Of a stretch of DNA of 64,000 bases, positions 1-12,352 are shown piece after piece. The stretch comes from Chaunax sp. Z400. Taxonomy: Eukaryota > Chordata > Actinopteri > Lophiiformes > Chaunacidae. The notes below the pieces were generated by a model. That model worked only from the letters and a program-made list of their open reading frames with translations, did not search any database and was not told where the DNA came from. Each line of letters starts with the position of its first letter. Position 1 is the first letter of the stretch. The stretch spans positions 20,227,781 to 20,291,780 of the forward strand of contig CM075183.1 of the NCBI GenBank assembly GCA_037577475.1. Reading direction: 5' to 3'. The translations under genes were made by a program, and so were the position numbers.

Positions 1-360
1 AGACGGCTATTCAAACAAACAACAAGGTCTCATTGATTGAAATGTTCTGCTCTATTTTTAGATCTGAGGTATGAACACTCAGGAGAGACAGATCATAAAA
101 GAGAGGGATGATGTCGTAATGACTGCAGTTTGTATTTGAACGTATTTGAGAGAAAAGAATGAATTATTTCGTGAATTTGATCATTTATAGTCTCAAGCAA
201 TAGACATGGAAATATATGTATAAACTTATACACAATAAAAAGTATATATCCTAATTAATGGCATCTAGGAGCAAATACTACACAGTCCTACTCGTTAACG
301 TTCTCTAGAACCTCTAAGAATTGAATTAACGGTGACTTTTTGTTTGTTTTTTCCTCACAG

Positions 361-1691
361 AAATACGCAAACGGCGGAAATCTCTCCGCAGGAAGTTGGA
401 CTCCTTTTCAAAAGAAAAGAAAGAGCGAGGTGAGTTCACAGACATGGTCATGTGTGGTTTAACAGCAAACCAGTCGTGAATGTGTTTTTCCATGTAGTCT
501 CTGTACGACCCACAGACTCTCCAGTGTCATCAGACACAATGTCCCTGCTGTCCATTAAAAGTGCATCGCTACCACTGACTCTCAGGGCTTTTACCACTAA
601 TGGTCTTATACTTGAAATACTGTGTTTATTTATAAAGCACAAGTGCGTCTGCAGACTGACTCATTCAGTCAGAAAGTTCAGCGAGTCAAACCCTCCATGC
701 ATTGTTGTAACGTAAACGTCATGATGGATGAACAAAGTGTGCTTGATGTGTCACGTTGTGTCACCCTTTAAATGCAGAAACAACTCCGTCAGCAACGAGC
801 GTGTTTACGTCCACACCGGTACTCTGATTACTGGGTTACAAATGTTACTTTTCACATCAGATGTAAAAATACTAAAGATCATCACACAATTATAAGCGAG
901 CTTTTGAGGAGACCATGAACTTTGTTTTCTGAACAGACTGTAAAGACTGGATTGAAGTCTGAAGCTCTTACACTGCCTCTACTAAGGTGGGAGCATTCGT
1001 GTAAATCACTGTGTCATCAGCGTACAAATGTGTTTTGACTTTGATGTCTTTACCCAAGTCATTTATAAAGATTTGGAACAAAATATGTCCCGAAATAGAA
1101 CCCTGTGGGACCCCTTTAGTCAGTTGACATTTGTGTCCCTCTGCATAAACACACTGACTGCGATCAACAAAATAATTTCTAAACCATTTTAAACCCTCAG
1201 GACTGAACGTTTATAAAACCTGTAAATTTACCTGAGATCCAAGGATCTCAGCCAGAACTGGGAGCTTAGAAATTGGACGATAATTATTAAATTCTTTGGG
1301 GTCGCCCTTCAGTAATGGGAGAACATAGGAAGCTTTCTAAATGTTTGTTCTGGAGTTGGAGACAATACTCAAATTAAAAATATGAGTATGAATATTGACC
1401 CTCGTCATGTGACTCCTGGACCATGAAAACCTGCCCCTAGAATCTGAAATCACCTTGGTATCCTTTTTAGTTTGATAGTTATTCTAGAAAATAAAAATTT
1501 TATTTTTTATTTTGCATATTTGTTGGACTCATGTTGGAGACATTTCATTTCTCCTCTGCTTTCATAACCTCCCTCCACTTCCTCCTTTAAGCCATGTAGC
1601 CGCTCATCTGCTAACCTCTCATAAAGAGATGTTCTCTATTCTCAGGTGATTACCACAGCAGTGCCAGATACGAGCCAAAACACACAACACA

Positions 1692-1762
<71 letters not shown>

Positions 1763-2926
1763 TCCCAGGCTGTCTGTGTGTGTCTTTAAATCCTGCCTCC
1801 AGCCTGTTACACACAGGGACTTAGCTGAAGCTGATGAAAACACAGAACATTGGGACCTGGCAGGGCTCTCTGCTACTACTGGAGGTCTGACTGTGGCCTT
1901 CAGGGGTCAGCGTTTTTTTTAATGTATTTAGAAAATATTTTCACAATAGCTGTTCGGAATGATGGGAAAAACTGCAAAGTTTCACTTGAAGTTTTTGGCT
2001 TGTACTTTATTTTATATTTGTCAAAGGAAACATGCTTTTTGTGTGTCATGTTGTCGCAACATGATTCAATAAAGAGTGAAATAAAAATAACATTACACTC
2101 ACATCTGCTGCTTCGGCCACCGTCCTGCTCTGTTCAGATGCTAGAAGCGATACACTTCCTGTGCTTTGCTTCTGTGTTGTTTCTCTGGGTTTACACAGAG
2201 GACATCCTGTGTTAAGTAAACAGGTATTTAAATTCTCAAAGCTCCCATGAGGACCAGTATTATCGTCCAGCTGCTGGGGTGGTGAAGGAGAAATGATCAG
2301 GAGGACTGAGCAGCATCTAAATATATCTAAATATATCATCTAAATATATCATCTAAATATATCTAAACATATCTCCTGCTGTCCTCCGATGAAAGACGAC
2401 CTGAGGACAAGGAATACTAATAAAGATGGAAAGCAGAGAAATTCCTGCACAATAAGGCTTTAACCAATCAGCTGTCCTCCTGTCTAAGGTTGTGTGTTTG
2501 CTTTACTGTGAACTCGGGACGGGTGAGATGCTAACTGGAGAACCGCCATGAAGCCCCAGAACCTGTATTACAAAACAAAAACTTTATCAGATGAGTCAAA
2601 TATATAACTGATATTACTTCAGTAGATATTATAGGTCTGTAAATATATTTTATTTATTTCTGCACTTTTAGGTTTCCTTAAACCTCCAGCCAACATTTGA
2701 CTTTGAAACTAAGCATTTAAAGATTTTTTTTTAATTCTTAAATATTATATACTGTTAAAGTATTTAAAGTAAATTTTATCCTCTTAAATAAATGTCATGT
2801 CTATATGCGGTTTCAAATATTTATTTATTGTTCATTGAGAAAAAGTTTTGTTATAAATTATAGTTATTTATTAAAATTATGACCTTTTTGCATGTACTGA
2901 CTGCGAAAAATATTTGTAAGATGAAA

Positions 2927-2957
<31 letters not shown>

Positions 2958-5533
2958 TAATAATAATATTTTTATGCATATAATATATACATATAGAAAA
3001 TATATATATTGTAAATACACATACATGTAATCAATTTAGCCTAAATGTTTAGATGGAATTTCTGATGCCGATGTATGAAAAGAATTACAATTTAAATCAA
3101 ATCAAAGTCACCTTAAAACCACGACTAAGTGTAATTTAATTAGATTAATTAGAACATAAACTCTTCTCTGGTCGATTAAACCCTTCCAAGAAACATTATT
3201 CACCTTTTTTTAAAATAAATCTGTAGCAGTAAAGCCTCGAACCTGTTCAAGACTTCAAAACTGTCACAGCCAACTATTAAATCCTCAACTAGGCACTTTA
3301 AACAAAACACTTCACACAAAAAGTTTCTGCCAAACGACGTCAGGACTGAGGAATGAGAACCGTCTTACCCATCAGTCAGGATCAAACACATGACATCTAT
3401 TGGATGCAATGAGCCCGTTTTCATTGGCAGACGCTGTGTTTTCTTATTTAAATGAAATGAGTTACCTCAGGTGTGAGGAAAACATCTTTCGACCCATTTT
3501 AAGGCAAAGAGTCGGTCCTGCTGTTAAAGAAACACTAAAAAGGTGGAAGAATGTCTGTTGGCTTTTAATAGCAATAAATGGAGCTATTACTGCTGTGAAG
3601 TCATCCAATGCAACCTAATGCTAACATCTTTTCACGCTAAGCCACACACTGGAACAATTTCAATAAAACACCATCCAGACTGTCCTGGTTCCAGGGCTCC
3701 AGGAGCCATTTCAGGTTCTGAAGAACCAAATCTGTGTTCTAACCAGAGACTGGTAAACCGGTAAACCAACGCTCCGGGGGTATGTCTAAGATATAGCATT
3801 ACTAGCTAGAATCCCCATTGTGTTAGCTAGTAGCTGAGAGTTGCTAAAGAAAAAAGAGAAAAAAGTAGCTTTTGATATCGGAAGACTTCAAAAAATTTCT
3901 TCCAAATTTCTCCAACTTTTTGACCCCCTGTACAATATTTACATTTTACTTTACATGATATTGTAAAATTCAATCATTTTCTCCACTAATCATCCTCTGA
4001 TTTGTCCATTTATGCATTTAAAAGCTGAATAAACTCAAATAACCTGAGTTATTTTCAGCCGATCCTTCACCTTTAAGGCTTTACATGGCATCCTGCGTTT
4101 AGTGAGATCCCTCTTCAGAGCTATTCTGTAGCCGAACTCCCTAAAAATATCTTTTATATGATGCCATTAATAAAGTTGTCTAAGCTGCAAAAATACGACC
4201 AGACATGTTTAAACATTTTTCTTGTCAGAGCAATTTTCTTTAATTTGAGGCCATAAATTTGCGTTGTTATCTCATCAGTTTGGACGTCTTTGAATTCTTG
4301 AAACAGGTTGATTTGTCTTGGGAACAGGCTGATCTTTCACACCTCGTACATTTTTGTTTTAGTAAAATTACTCTTAATGATAAGAAAATAGGCAAAGCTT
4401 TCTCCATAAGAGGTTTTTGTACAGTGGACTATCTCATGACTTGACGGTCAGAGCCTCTAATAATCATGTTTTCCTCACATGTTGCGACTTTAAAACAACT
4501 TATTGAATCATGGGTTCAGTGATTGGTTAATTGCTTAAACGATGACATAATTACCTCATAATTAAGAGTCACAGCATGTCCTGAAACCATAAATAGCCTC
4601 ATTATCCTGCTCCAAACACCAGAAACTAAACAATGTTATTATTGCTGATGAATGACCCTTTTACTAATTATTCACTCATCTCTATTCCGTCAAAGCGAAC
4701 CTCTCACCGTCCAAAAGGTTAATTAGTTCAGTTTATTTTCTGTATAATGATGCATAATGCAGGCCGTTCACCCACATTTTACAGGATAATTAAAGTCATC
4801 AACCTGCACAGTGTCAGAGACTTCCTGGTGAAAGACACCAAAGTACGGAGCCCTGGACGGGACATGGATGAAAAAAAGGTTAAAACGCAATATTTATGAA
4901 TATTTTCATGAATACGCGCCTTTAATTTATTTTTTTTAGTCTGGGGATTAACTTTAAAACTACGTTGTACGTCGTCAACAAATTACACATACGCAGCCAC
5001 ATTCTTATTTTTTGCGTTTCCGTGGAAACAGCTTGTACCTATTCTTAAGAAAAGACTGAGGTTCGTTTTTGAAACACATCTTTGTGCGTCTGGTCTTTCT
5101 TTGACAAACTCTACTTTGAAACAAAGACAGAAACTGAACAATATTGTAAAAATCTGACAAAAAAAACAACAAAAACAAAGAGATCTGAATTCTTTTTTGC
5201 AGCCGGTCAAAAGTTTGTGTGGATCTCTCTGAGAAAGTAGAGGCCCCTGAAAACATTGTGCAAATGATCAGTTTTCCATTTGAAACAACAACTCGCCTCA
5301 TTTTTATCCTGATATTGTGATTTTTCCAGTTACCATAAATACAATTTTGGTATTTATTTCTAACCGACTGCTAAAAAGAAAGAGCTTGTATTCATACAAA
5401 TACACTCCTGATAGTTTGGGCCACTAAAGAGTCTTAGTTTGCATCATTTTTTAAGATTTACTGTCAAATTATGCAGAAAATACGTAGTTTTCCTGCACAG
5501 AGATCCCTCTAGTGATGCTAGTCTACTGTATAG

Positions 5534-5564
<31 letters not shown>

Positions 5565-8500
5565 GCTGTCTGTGCAGCTCCAGGCATGTTGCTGACCGTG
5601 AAGCTCTTGCAGGCTGCAGCGTTGCATTAAAGCACTATCAGTCTGTGTGATGTCTGGTTTGAGGCTGTGGCGGCTCTAACAGGATTACCCGTTTATCCCT
5701 CCTTACCTGCTCTCTCCATCCATTCTGTCTATTCTTATACCGCCCGTCTACTTGAACCTCTAATCTCTCCCACGAGGGGCTGAGCGGTGACTGTTTTCAA
5801 AAGTTAACAAGCAAGTTAAGAGGCAGACGTAAAACTTAACTCTCTTAATTCCATCCTTTAAGCTCAAAAAGGGGCATCAAAGCAGAAAAAAACATCATCA
5901 AATTGTGAAATAATTCCCGCCCTTTTTCTCCCCTCCCTCAGAATCTGCCCCCATGGCATTCGGCATCCCCCTGTCCCAGGTCATCGCCAACGACCGGGCC
6001 TACAAGAGGCGCCAGGACGCCCTGAAGGAGAGCAGGCGGGACTGTCTGGACCTGGAGGCCAGCATCCTGTGCTTCAGGGCCGAGAAGAGGCAGTTCTTCA
6101 ACGGGAACAAGCTGGTCAGCTCCGCCTCCAACATGGGGGGAGGTCCCAGCTCGCCGTCCGCGAACTCTGTGGCGCCGGCACCCGTGTTTGAGAACCAGAA
6201 CAAACCGATGTCGCCGACGTTTGTGGATAACAGCGGCCGACAGAGGAGGGTGAGACGGCCGGCAAAGGAATACAACCTTTTTTTTCTTACCAATGATGGA
6301 GTTTTTTATCAAATCTGGGTAGAAAATGAGTCAAACAAGCAATTTAAGAATTTTCCATGTCGTCACATTTTAAAAACATATAAATTTTGTCCATAAGCCG
6401 TGTAAAAATGACCAGTGGTGGAAAAAAAGGACTTTTCCTTCATGTAAAACCTGGAGAAAGTGAAGTTTCAGTCTTCAAATTTGTAATCAATGAGTAGCTG
6501 TAAAAACTAACATAAAATAAGATGGAAAAGATAAAGTCTGACAACTATTTGAAGCTCACTTACGTTTGTGAGGATTTAATATCATTTATAGTCCAGTTAT
6601 AGATGAGAACACACAGAAAAACACTCTATAAAACAAATACGACGGGTATGAACACATATTAATTAATTTTTTTATTGCTTTATTATTGAAATCTGTAATT
6701 CAAGGGAGCAACATTGTGATAACAGCCAACGTGAAAACATCTCCGGCTGTAAACATTTTCACAAGAAGTTCTATTTGTTTCCACAGTGGTACATAAAAAA
6801 CCCAAAATGCCGTGTTGGTTGTGTGTTTGTGTTTGAAGTGTCAGCCTGAGTCACACCCTGTAATCCTCTCTGCGCTGATCTGGAAACAGTCGTTATGTCA
6901 GGCCTGTAATGAGTATCATCACAGCCACAGAGGACGGCAATCGAACCAGCAGCAGCTGGAACAAAGAGGACAGAAATAATTATAGGAAGAAGTTCAAATA
7001 GTCATCATCTTTAGTGATTAATCGCTTAATTATTTAGTCTATAAAATGTTCAGGGTTTTGATTATTTGTTTACTACGTCTGCCAACGAGGTTTTAAGTTT
7101 TGTTGCTTTGTTTATAGGAGGAGTCGGGAAAGAACCCTTTAAATTTAGCTGTGGATCCAGACAGAGGGACTTTAAAAAAGAAGTTTTTTTATAACTACTG
7201 AACTGATTTCCAAGATTTAAAATGTTAGACATGGAAAACATGAGATTAATGATCCTGTTTTAAAAGTTGTTCACTATCTTTTAAAAAAATCTCAGCCCTC
7301 TTATTTCTAGACTGAACAACTTATTTTAAGATCATTTCTCTGATATTAATCCCCTTTTTTCACCATCTTTCACAGCGATGTGATGAAACTGGTTTTGGTG
7401 TTCATGCTTAGTGAGTAACTGGATTAACAATAGCTGCTAATCAGTCGTTTCCAGTTTAATTTTCTGTCACTTTTCATCATGAAAGTGATTTATTGACCAC
7501 AGCAGGTCATTTATCTCGCAACATGAGTTACAATCTGTGAGCAGGTTGTAGTGACTGGTGACCTTTCTCTCCCCCTGCAGGGCGGCCTGTCGGTGGACTC
7601 CATCTCCGACCTGGTGGACAGTCAGTCCCGCCTGTTGGAGGCGCTGCAGCTGTCTCACCCGGCCGAGCTGGAGCTGAAGAAGTCGGCCGGCTCATCGGAG
7701 GGGAGGACCCAGACCAAGCTCAGCCTCAACCCCATCTACAGACAGGTGCCCCGGGTCCTGGAGCGGTGCTGCAGTCACATCGAGACCCACGGTGAGACCC
7801 GGGGTGTCTTTCACCAAGAGTCTGCAAATGAAGCAAACAGACACAGATTTAAAGGCTTTTGTGTGTCCAGCTAAGTGAAGATATGATGCGTCTGATTTTG
7901 TTCTCCATCTTTTGTCCTCAGGTCTTCAGACTGTGGGGATTTTTCGAGTCGGCAGCTCTAAGAAGAGGGTGAGACAGGTGAGGACGTCTCCCTCTCTCTC
8001 ACACCTACAGCTAACTGAGAATACATTTTTAAATGCTTCTGTTCCAAAACCTAACTACGAGTAAAAGTCATGCATTCAAACCTTACTGTACAAAGTATGA
8101 GTACTAAGGAAAGGTATGAGAGTATTATGAGTAAAAATGTACCTGGGCCTAAAGAAAGAAAGTAAAAGTACTCCTTATGCATTGAAAAAGTACCTTGAAC
8201 TCATTTTACTACTTTATATTCTGTGTTTTAGATGCAGATCGGTCTCATCTGTCAGTGTAGTGATGAGTGGGCGGAGTCGGTCTCATCTGTCAGTGTAGTG
8301 ATGAGTGGGCGGAGTCGGTCTCATCTGTCAGTGTAGTGATGAGTGGGCGGAGTTAGTCCCGTCCATCTGTCACGTTTTGTTTCCAGAGCGTAACTCAAAA
8401 ACCATTTAATATTAGAGAAAGCTGCGTATTTTAATAAGTTAATTAATGTAATTTTACATATATTTGTATGTAATTTTTAAAAAAGAAAAAAAAACTGTAT

Positions 8501-11500
8501 AAATAATATAGCGATGTTTCTGTAAAAAATGAAAAATAAATTTAATTTGTGATTACTGGCATTACACTTAAAAAAAAGATTGGTTAATTAATTTTCAGAA
8601 AATTTTACAGTTTTGTATAATTAAACAAACAGAAAATTACTGTAAATAAAAAAAAAATGTTAAGAAATGTTTTTAAGTGCACCAAACTTCACTCATCAAT
8701 CATAACAGGAAGTGGTGCCTTTTACTATTTATCAATATTTTTTCAAATAACTTTGTGTACTTTTGATAATTTGGGAATTTTAGCATCTTATTGAAATGCA
8801 CTCGTGACGAGGGATCCTGAGTTTTTCATTTCAGTTTATCCCAAAGATTCCAAATCTTTTGGAGACGTTTGGTTCACTGGTAATGATGAGTAGAGAACCG
8901 ATGTTCCTGTCATCCTCACCGCACTCTGGAATATATAAATAATCTTCAGCTGAGAGGTTGATGATGTGTGATATCCTGTTTTGGAGAAATTGTTACCACC
9001 GCAGGAAGGAGATCCCTGTTTGAACTCTCTGTGTCTCTCCTTCTTTTTTAATTTTCGGGGATGCTTCTCCTCTCTGTGTTCCTGTTCCTGTGCTCCTCAG
9101 CTGCGGGAGGACTTCGACGTGGGCGTGGACGTCCAGCTGGACGAGGAGCAGAGCGTCCACGACGTCGCAGCTCTGCTCAAGGAGTTTCTCAGAGACATGC
9201 CTGATCCTCTGCTGCCGAGGGAGCTGTACCCCGCCTTCCTGCACGCCAACCGTAAGCCCAATGCACAGGGACTGAGCGGCATTAAAGGAACAGGTCACTA
9301 AAAAAATGAACATTCAGGTTTTATCTAGTCGCTGTCATTGCTGGTAGAAGTTTCTTAGTCCACAATGCTTGGATCGAGACCTGGATTAGGCCATACGAGC
9401 TGCATGGTGCATGATAAATTTACATTTTTGGGTGGACTGTTCCTTTAAGACCTGTCCTGTTCATATTAAATACCTCCTCCTGCATCCTCTCTGCGCCTCC
9501 TTGCAGAGCTGAGGGGAGCAGACCAGATTCAGTACCTGCAGCACCTCCTCTACCTGCTCCCTCCCTGTAACTGCGACACGCTGCTGCGACTCCTCAGCCT
9601 GTTACACACCGTGCAGAGCTTCGCCCAGGACAGCATAAGAACCAACGACGAGGAGGTGAATATTAGAGAAAAAGCAGAAAAAACAACAACAAACAATTAA
9701 AACATGTCAAAATATCGGCTTAAAGTTTTGTTTTCTGTGTTCTACTCCTCCTCCTCCTCTTCATCTTCATCCAGATCCCCGGGAACAAGATGACGGCTGC
9801 CAACCTGGCGGTGATCTTCGGGCCCAACCTGCTGCAGAGGGAGCGAGGAGCAGACGTCAGCCCTCACATCTACGCCATGGGGATCGAGGACAGCACGGCG
9901 ATCATCAGCGTGACCCTGGTGCTGATCCAGAACTACAGGAGACTCTTCACGGTACCACCTCACAGTCAGCTGTCAGACTGTAGCATCACTATCAGATGTT
10001 AAAGGACTGCTTATTATTATTATTATCAATATTATATAATAATGATAATTATTATTATTATATTATTATTACTATTATTATATGTGTGTGCAAAACATCT
10101 GAAGTATTTGTCATTTCCTTTTCCTAAGCAGTTTGCAAATAGAGATTTGTTAACAGAAGATTTGACATTTATTTATTTCAAATACGACAAAAAAAAAGAT
10201 AAAGCAAAATAAAAGCATGAATGAAAAGTGGAAAGAGAAAATAAAAGTACTTTTTTAAATGCCTGAATTAAGATTTTAAGACAGGAAGTCAAACACCTGA
10301 GTCGGGTCATTTTGGTGCAGCTTTTTGGATTTTAATGAAAGTTTTAATCTTTTTTTAGGTTTAATTTTATACAGAAAAGCACAAAAACTATTTTCTCAAG
10401 ATGTTTCCTTCAGTCAGGTATTTGGGCTCCACAGACTCTTAGAGAAGAACCAGATCGTGACCTCAGTGGTCCTCTTATAGATGCCTTTGTGACCCTCCAG
10501 GTTTCTGCAGAGCTGCAGCAGGAGGTCCTGATGAGTCTGATCCAGACCGACCCGGACATCATCGACTATCTCCTGCGTAGGAAACTCAGGTAACCACGGC
10601 AACCGGTCTGTCAATCAACATTTGTTTGTTGGAGTAAACAATCTGCTGATGCGTGTGTTTCGTGGACAGCGGCAGCCATCTGACGTTGGAGAGCAGCAGT
10701 GAGTCCAGCGGCCGGCGGGATACAGGGGTGTCTCTGGACTCTGTGGGGGCCTCCAGCGGGAGTTTGTCCCCCCTGGAGCCGCCGTCGCCGCTCTTCCCTC
10801 CTGACGGCAGCAGCGGCGAAGGCAGCCTCACCAGCGAGGTCTTCCTCAACGTGCTCAAACTGAACCACAACAGGAAGCGACAGGACACGAGATACGGTAC
10901 TCATCTGGTGGTGGATGACAGAATCAACACTTCCTGTATCTGTTTCAAATTAAAAGTCCTCCTTTATTTTGGTAAACCAGTCCATCCCAGTGTCTGACTT
11001 CATGTCTGATAATATAGTTCTTAGACTTTATGCCTTTTTGAATTTACTATTGATATTTTATTTTATATATATTTATATGGGAGGGAATTTAAAGGGAAAA
11101 GATGTTCATTCACACCGTTTTTTTTTCTTTACATCCTTTCTACTGTTTCAAAAAAAATAAAAGTCAACATTTTTAGGCTGATTCTAGACCTAAAAATGAC
11201 CTCTTGATTTTTTTTCTTTTACAGGTCAATATTTTAATATAATTTGGCATCAATTACATGTAAAATAAGGAGGTTTGGTTTATTCATTTGTTGTTGTTTT
11301 TAGAACAACGAGAACTGCTCTGTGGTGATTTAATAAAAGATAAGATAAGACAGTCCTAAAACACCACAGCTTGAAGGTGTAGGGAGGATAAATGTGGCCA
11401 CAGCACCACCTAGTGGTGTCAGGAGAGGCTGCCCTGGTGGAGAGTTTGCATTCTCCACATTCTCTTTATGAATGATTCATTTTTTTAATTTTATCTTCTG

Positions 11501-11939
11501 AACAAAAAGGACAAAAGAAAAAAAAGATGAAAGGTGTTCCGAGGCTTGAAGGTCGGGGTTCAAACCTTTTCTTCTTCTCCGTCCTCCAGGTGAGGTCCCT
11601 CCAGGTAAATCCATCCGCCACATGCGTCAGTTCCACTCCCACCACAACCTGCTCAGCCTGGCCCAGCCCTCCCTGTCCTCCCCCTCCAGACTCCCCGCTC
11701 AGGACCCCGACGCTCAGGACAGCCGGGGCCCGTTGACCTCCGCGCTGAGCTTCACCCTGGGCGGCGGCGGCAGAGGCGGCGGCGGCGGCGGCGGCGGCAG
11801 CTGCTCCAGCCTCAGCGGCTCCACGGACAACAGCATCTGGGTGAGACAGACGCCGCCGGAGGAGCGCAAACCGGCACCGGCAGCTAATTTCTGGGACTTC
11901 TTCACCGGGAAAGGGTCCGGTTCAGAGACGATCGTATGA
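361..11939 (+). CDS. arhgap6: Rho GTPase-activating protein 6-like (ARHGAP6 family), 3' part, ten exons
   Basis: Exons joined in phase: 361-429, 5942-6249, 7581-7791, 7922-7977, 9101-9251, 9507-9655, 9775-9951, 10501-10589, 10670-10896, 11590-11939. The 595 codons end in TGA at 11937-11939. The first visible exon opens mid-codon, so earlier exons lie outside the window. In order: a basic stretch (KRRKSLRRKLDSFSKEKK), the family signature PLSQVIANDRAYK, a low-complexity linker, then the RhoGAP domain from NPIYRQVP to about NYRRLF. That domain carries the arginine finger in GIFRVGSS, and also KEFLRDMPDPLL and GNKMTAANLAVIFGPNLL. The tail is rich in Ser, Pro and Gly and ends ETIV, a class I PDZ ligand; human ARHGAP6 ends ETLV. 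From family knowledge it stimulates GTP hydrolysis by RhoA and affects actin. The related ARHGAP36 matches less well. The C-terminal tail is much shorter than that of human ARHGAP6. Exon 8 has two AG acceptors (10500 and 10510); only the first keeps frame. Confidence 0.88.
960..1340 (-). mobile_element. L2-like non-LTR retrotransposon, reverse transcriptase fragment
   Basis: On the minus strand two blocks translate openly. The first (about 1340 to 1230) contains NNYRPISKLPVL. The second (about 1185 to 960) contains RNYFVDRSQCVY, KGVPQGS, FINDLGK and HLYADDTVIY. These are successive hallmarks of the reverse transcriptase of L2/Maui-type LINEs. YADD is the catalytic motif. Between the blocks most of the fingers/palm region (the AFD motif) is missing, so this is a 5'-truncated, internally deleted dead copy. 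It lies in an arhgap6 intron, antisense to the gene. Confidence 0.85.
1693..1761. repeat. (AC)n microsatellite
   Basis: About 34 uninterrupted AC units inside an arhgap6 intron. Confidence 0.98.
2926..2956. repeat. (AAT)n microsatellite
   Basis: About ten AAT/ATA units in AT-rich intron DNA. Confidence 0.9.
5533..5564. repeat. (TTG)n microsatellite
   Basis: About ten TTG units in an arhgap6 intron. Confidence 0.95.
8040..8235. repeat. Degenerate interspersed repeat of the AGTAAAAGTACT type
   Basis: The stretch has many short variants of AGTAAAAGTACT and GTACTTGAACT. Such sequence is common as old non-autonomous repeat copies in teleosts. Similar stretches lie at 30890-31010 and 45500-45660. 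The family name cannot be set by eye. Confidence 0.45.
8240..8353. repeat. Three exact 38-bp tandem repeats
   Basis: Units at 8240-8277, 8278-8315 and 8316-8353 look identical. Each begins CGGTCTCATCTG and ends GGGCGGAGT, so each carries a GC-box-like GGGCGG. They lie in the arhgap6 intron between the exon with the arginine finger and the next RhoGAP exon. Confidence 0.95.
10006..10082. repeat. Imperfect (ATT)n tract
   Basis: Interrupted ATT/TTA units just after the seventh arhgap6 exon. Confidence 0.85.
11760..11798 (+). repeat. (GGC)n run coding for polyglycine in arhgap6
   Basis: The GGC-rich run in the last exon encodes about four Gly, one Arg and eight Gly. Trinucleotide periodicity keeps the frame, so it probably varies in length without breaking the gene. 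Confidence 0.9.
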
Positions 11940-12352
11940 TGAAGAGCAGGAAGAGGAGGAGGAGCATGAAGGGAAGGAGTGTGAGTGTGTGTGAGGTCAG
12001 AGAACATGTTACGTCACAGAGACGTCAAAAGTCGTCTTTTTAAAAAAAAATGGATCCTCCTGGTGTCAGAATGAGGACAAATCTGAAATCCTAATTTTTT
12101 GTACAGTACTTGAACTTCTCCCTCGAAGGCATGTTTGCAGATTTACCCGGTTGGAAGTTGGAATTTCCCACTTTTCTGGCCCATCTTGAATGCAGCATAT
12201 GTAAGGACGTGCAGTTGGGACAGAAACCAACAAATGAAGAAGAAAAGTTTTGGACACATGAAGCATTTTTCAGATATTTTGGATTCGTCTTGAACGTCCC
12301 TTTCTTTTTCTCTGATAGTGACGTCAGTACGTGAAGAAAGAGACTCAATAAA
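11940..12352 (+). other. arhgap6: 3' untranslated region of arhgap6 with poly(A) signal
   Basis: The sequence after the stop codon holds no coding exon. A canonical AATAAA at 12347-12352 is the first good polyadenylation signal downstream, giving a 3'UTR of about 430 bases. An open frame at 12110-12334 lies inside it and has no recognisable domain. Confidence 0.55.

Larger units (their letters stand above)
430..5941 (+). other. 5.5-kb intron of arhgap6
   Basis: The intron runs from a GT donor at 430 to a polypyrimidine tract and CAG ending at 5941. It holds an L2-like retrotransposon fragment (about 960-1340, minus), an AC microsatellite at 1693-1761, an AAT run at 2926-2956, a TTG run at 5533-5564 and otherwise AT-rich sequence. 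I see no coding exon in it. Confidence 0.6.

Noticed and set aside
5938..6312. Minus-strand open frames across the second arhgap6 exon
   Set aside because: They are antisense shadows of a G+C-rich coding exon whose plus-strand frame matches ARHGAP6.
9952..10002. Open continuation VPPHSQLSD after the seventh arhgap6 exon, resembling the family's VPP motif
   Set aside because: It soon meets a stop with no later donor, whereas the donor at 9952 joined to 10501 gives VSAELQQEVLMSLIQTDPD, the conserved continuation.
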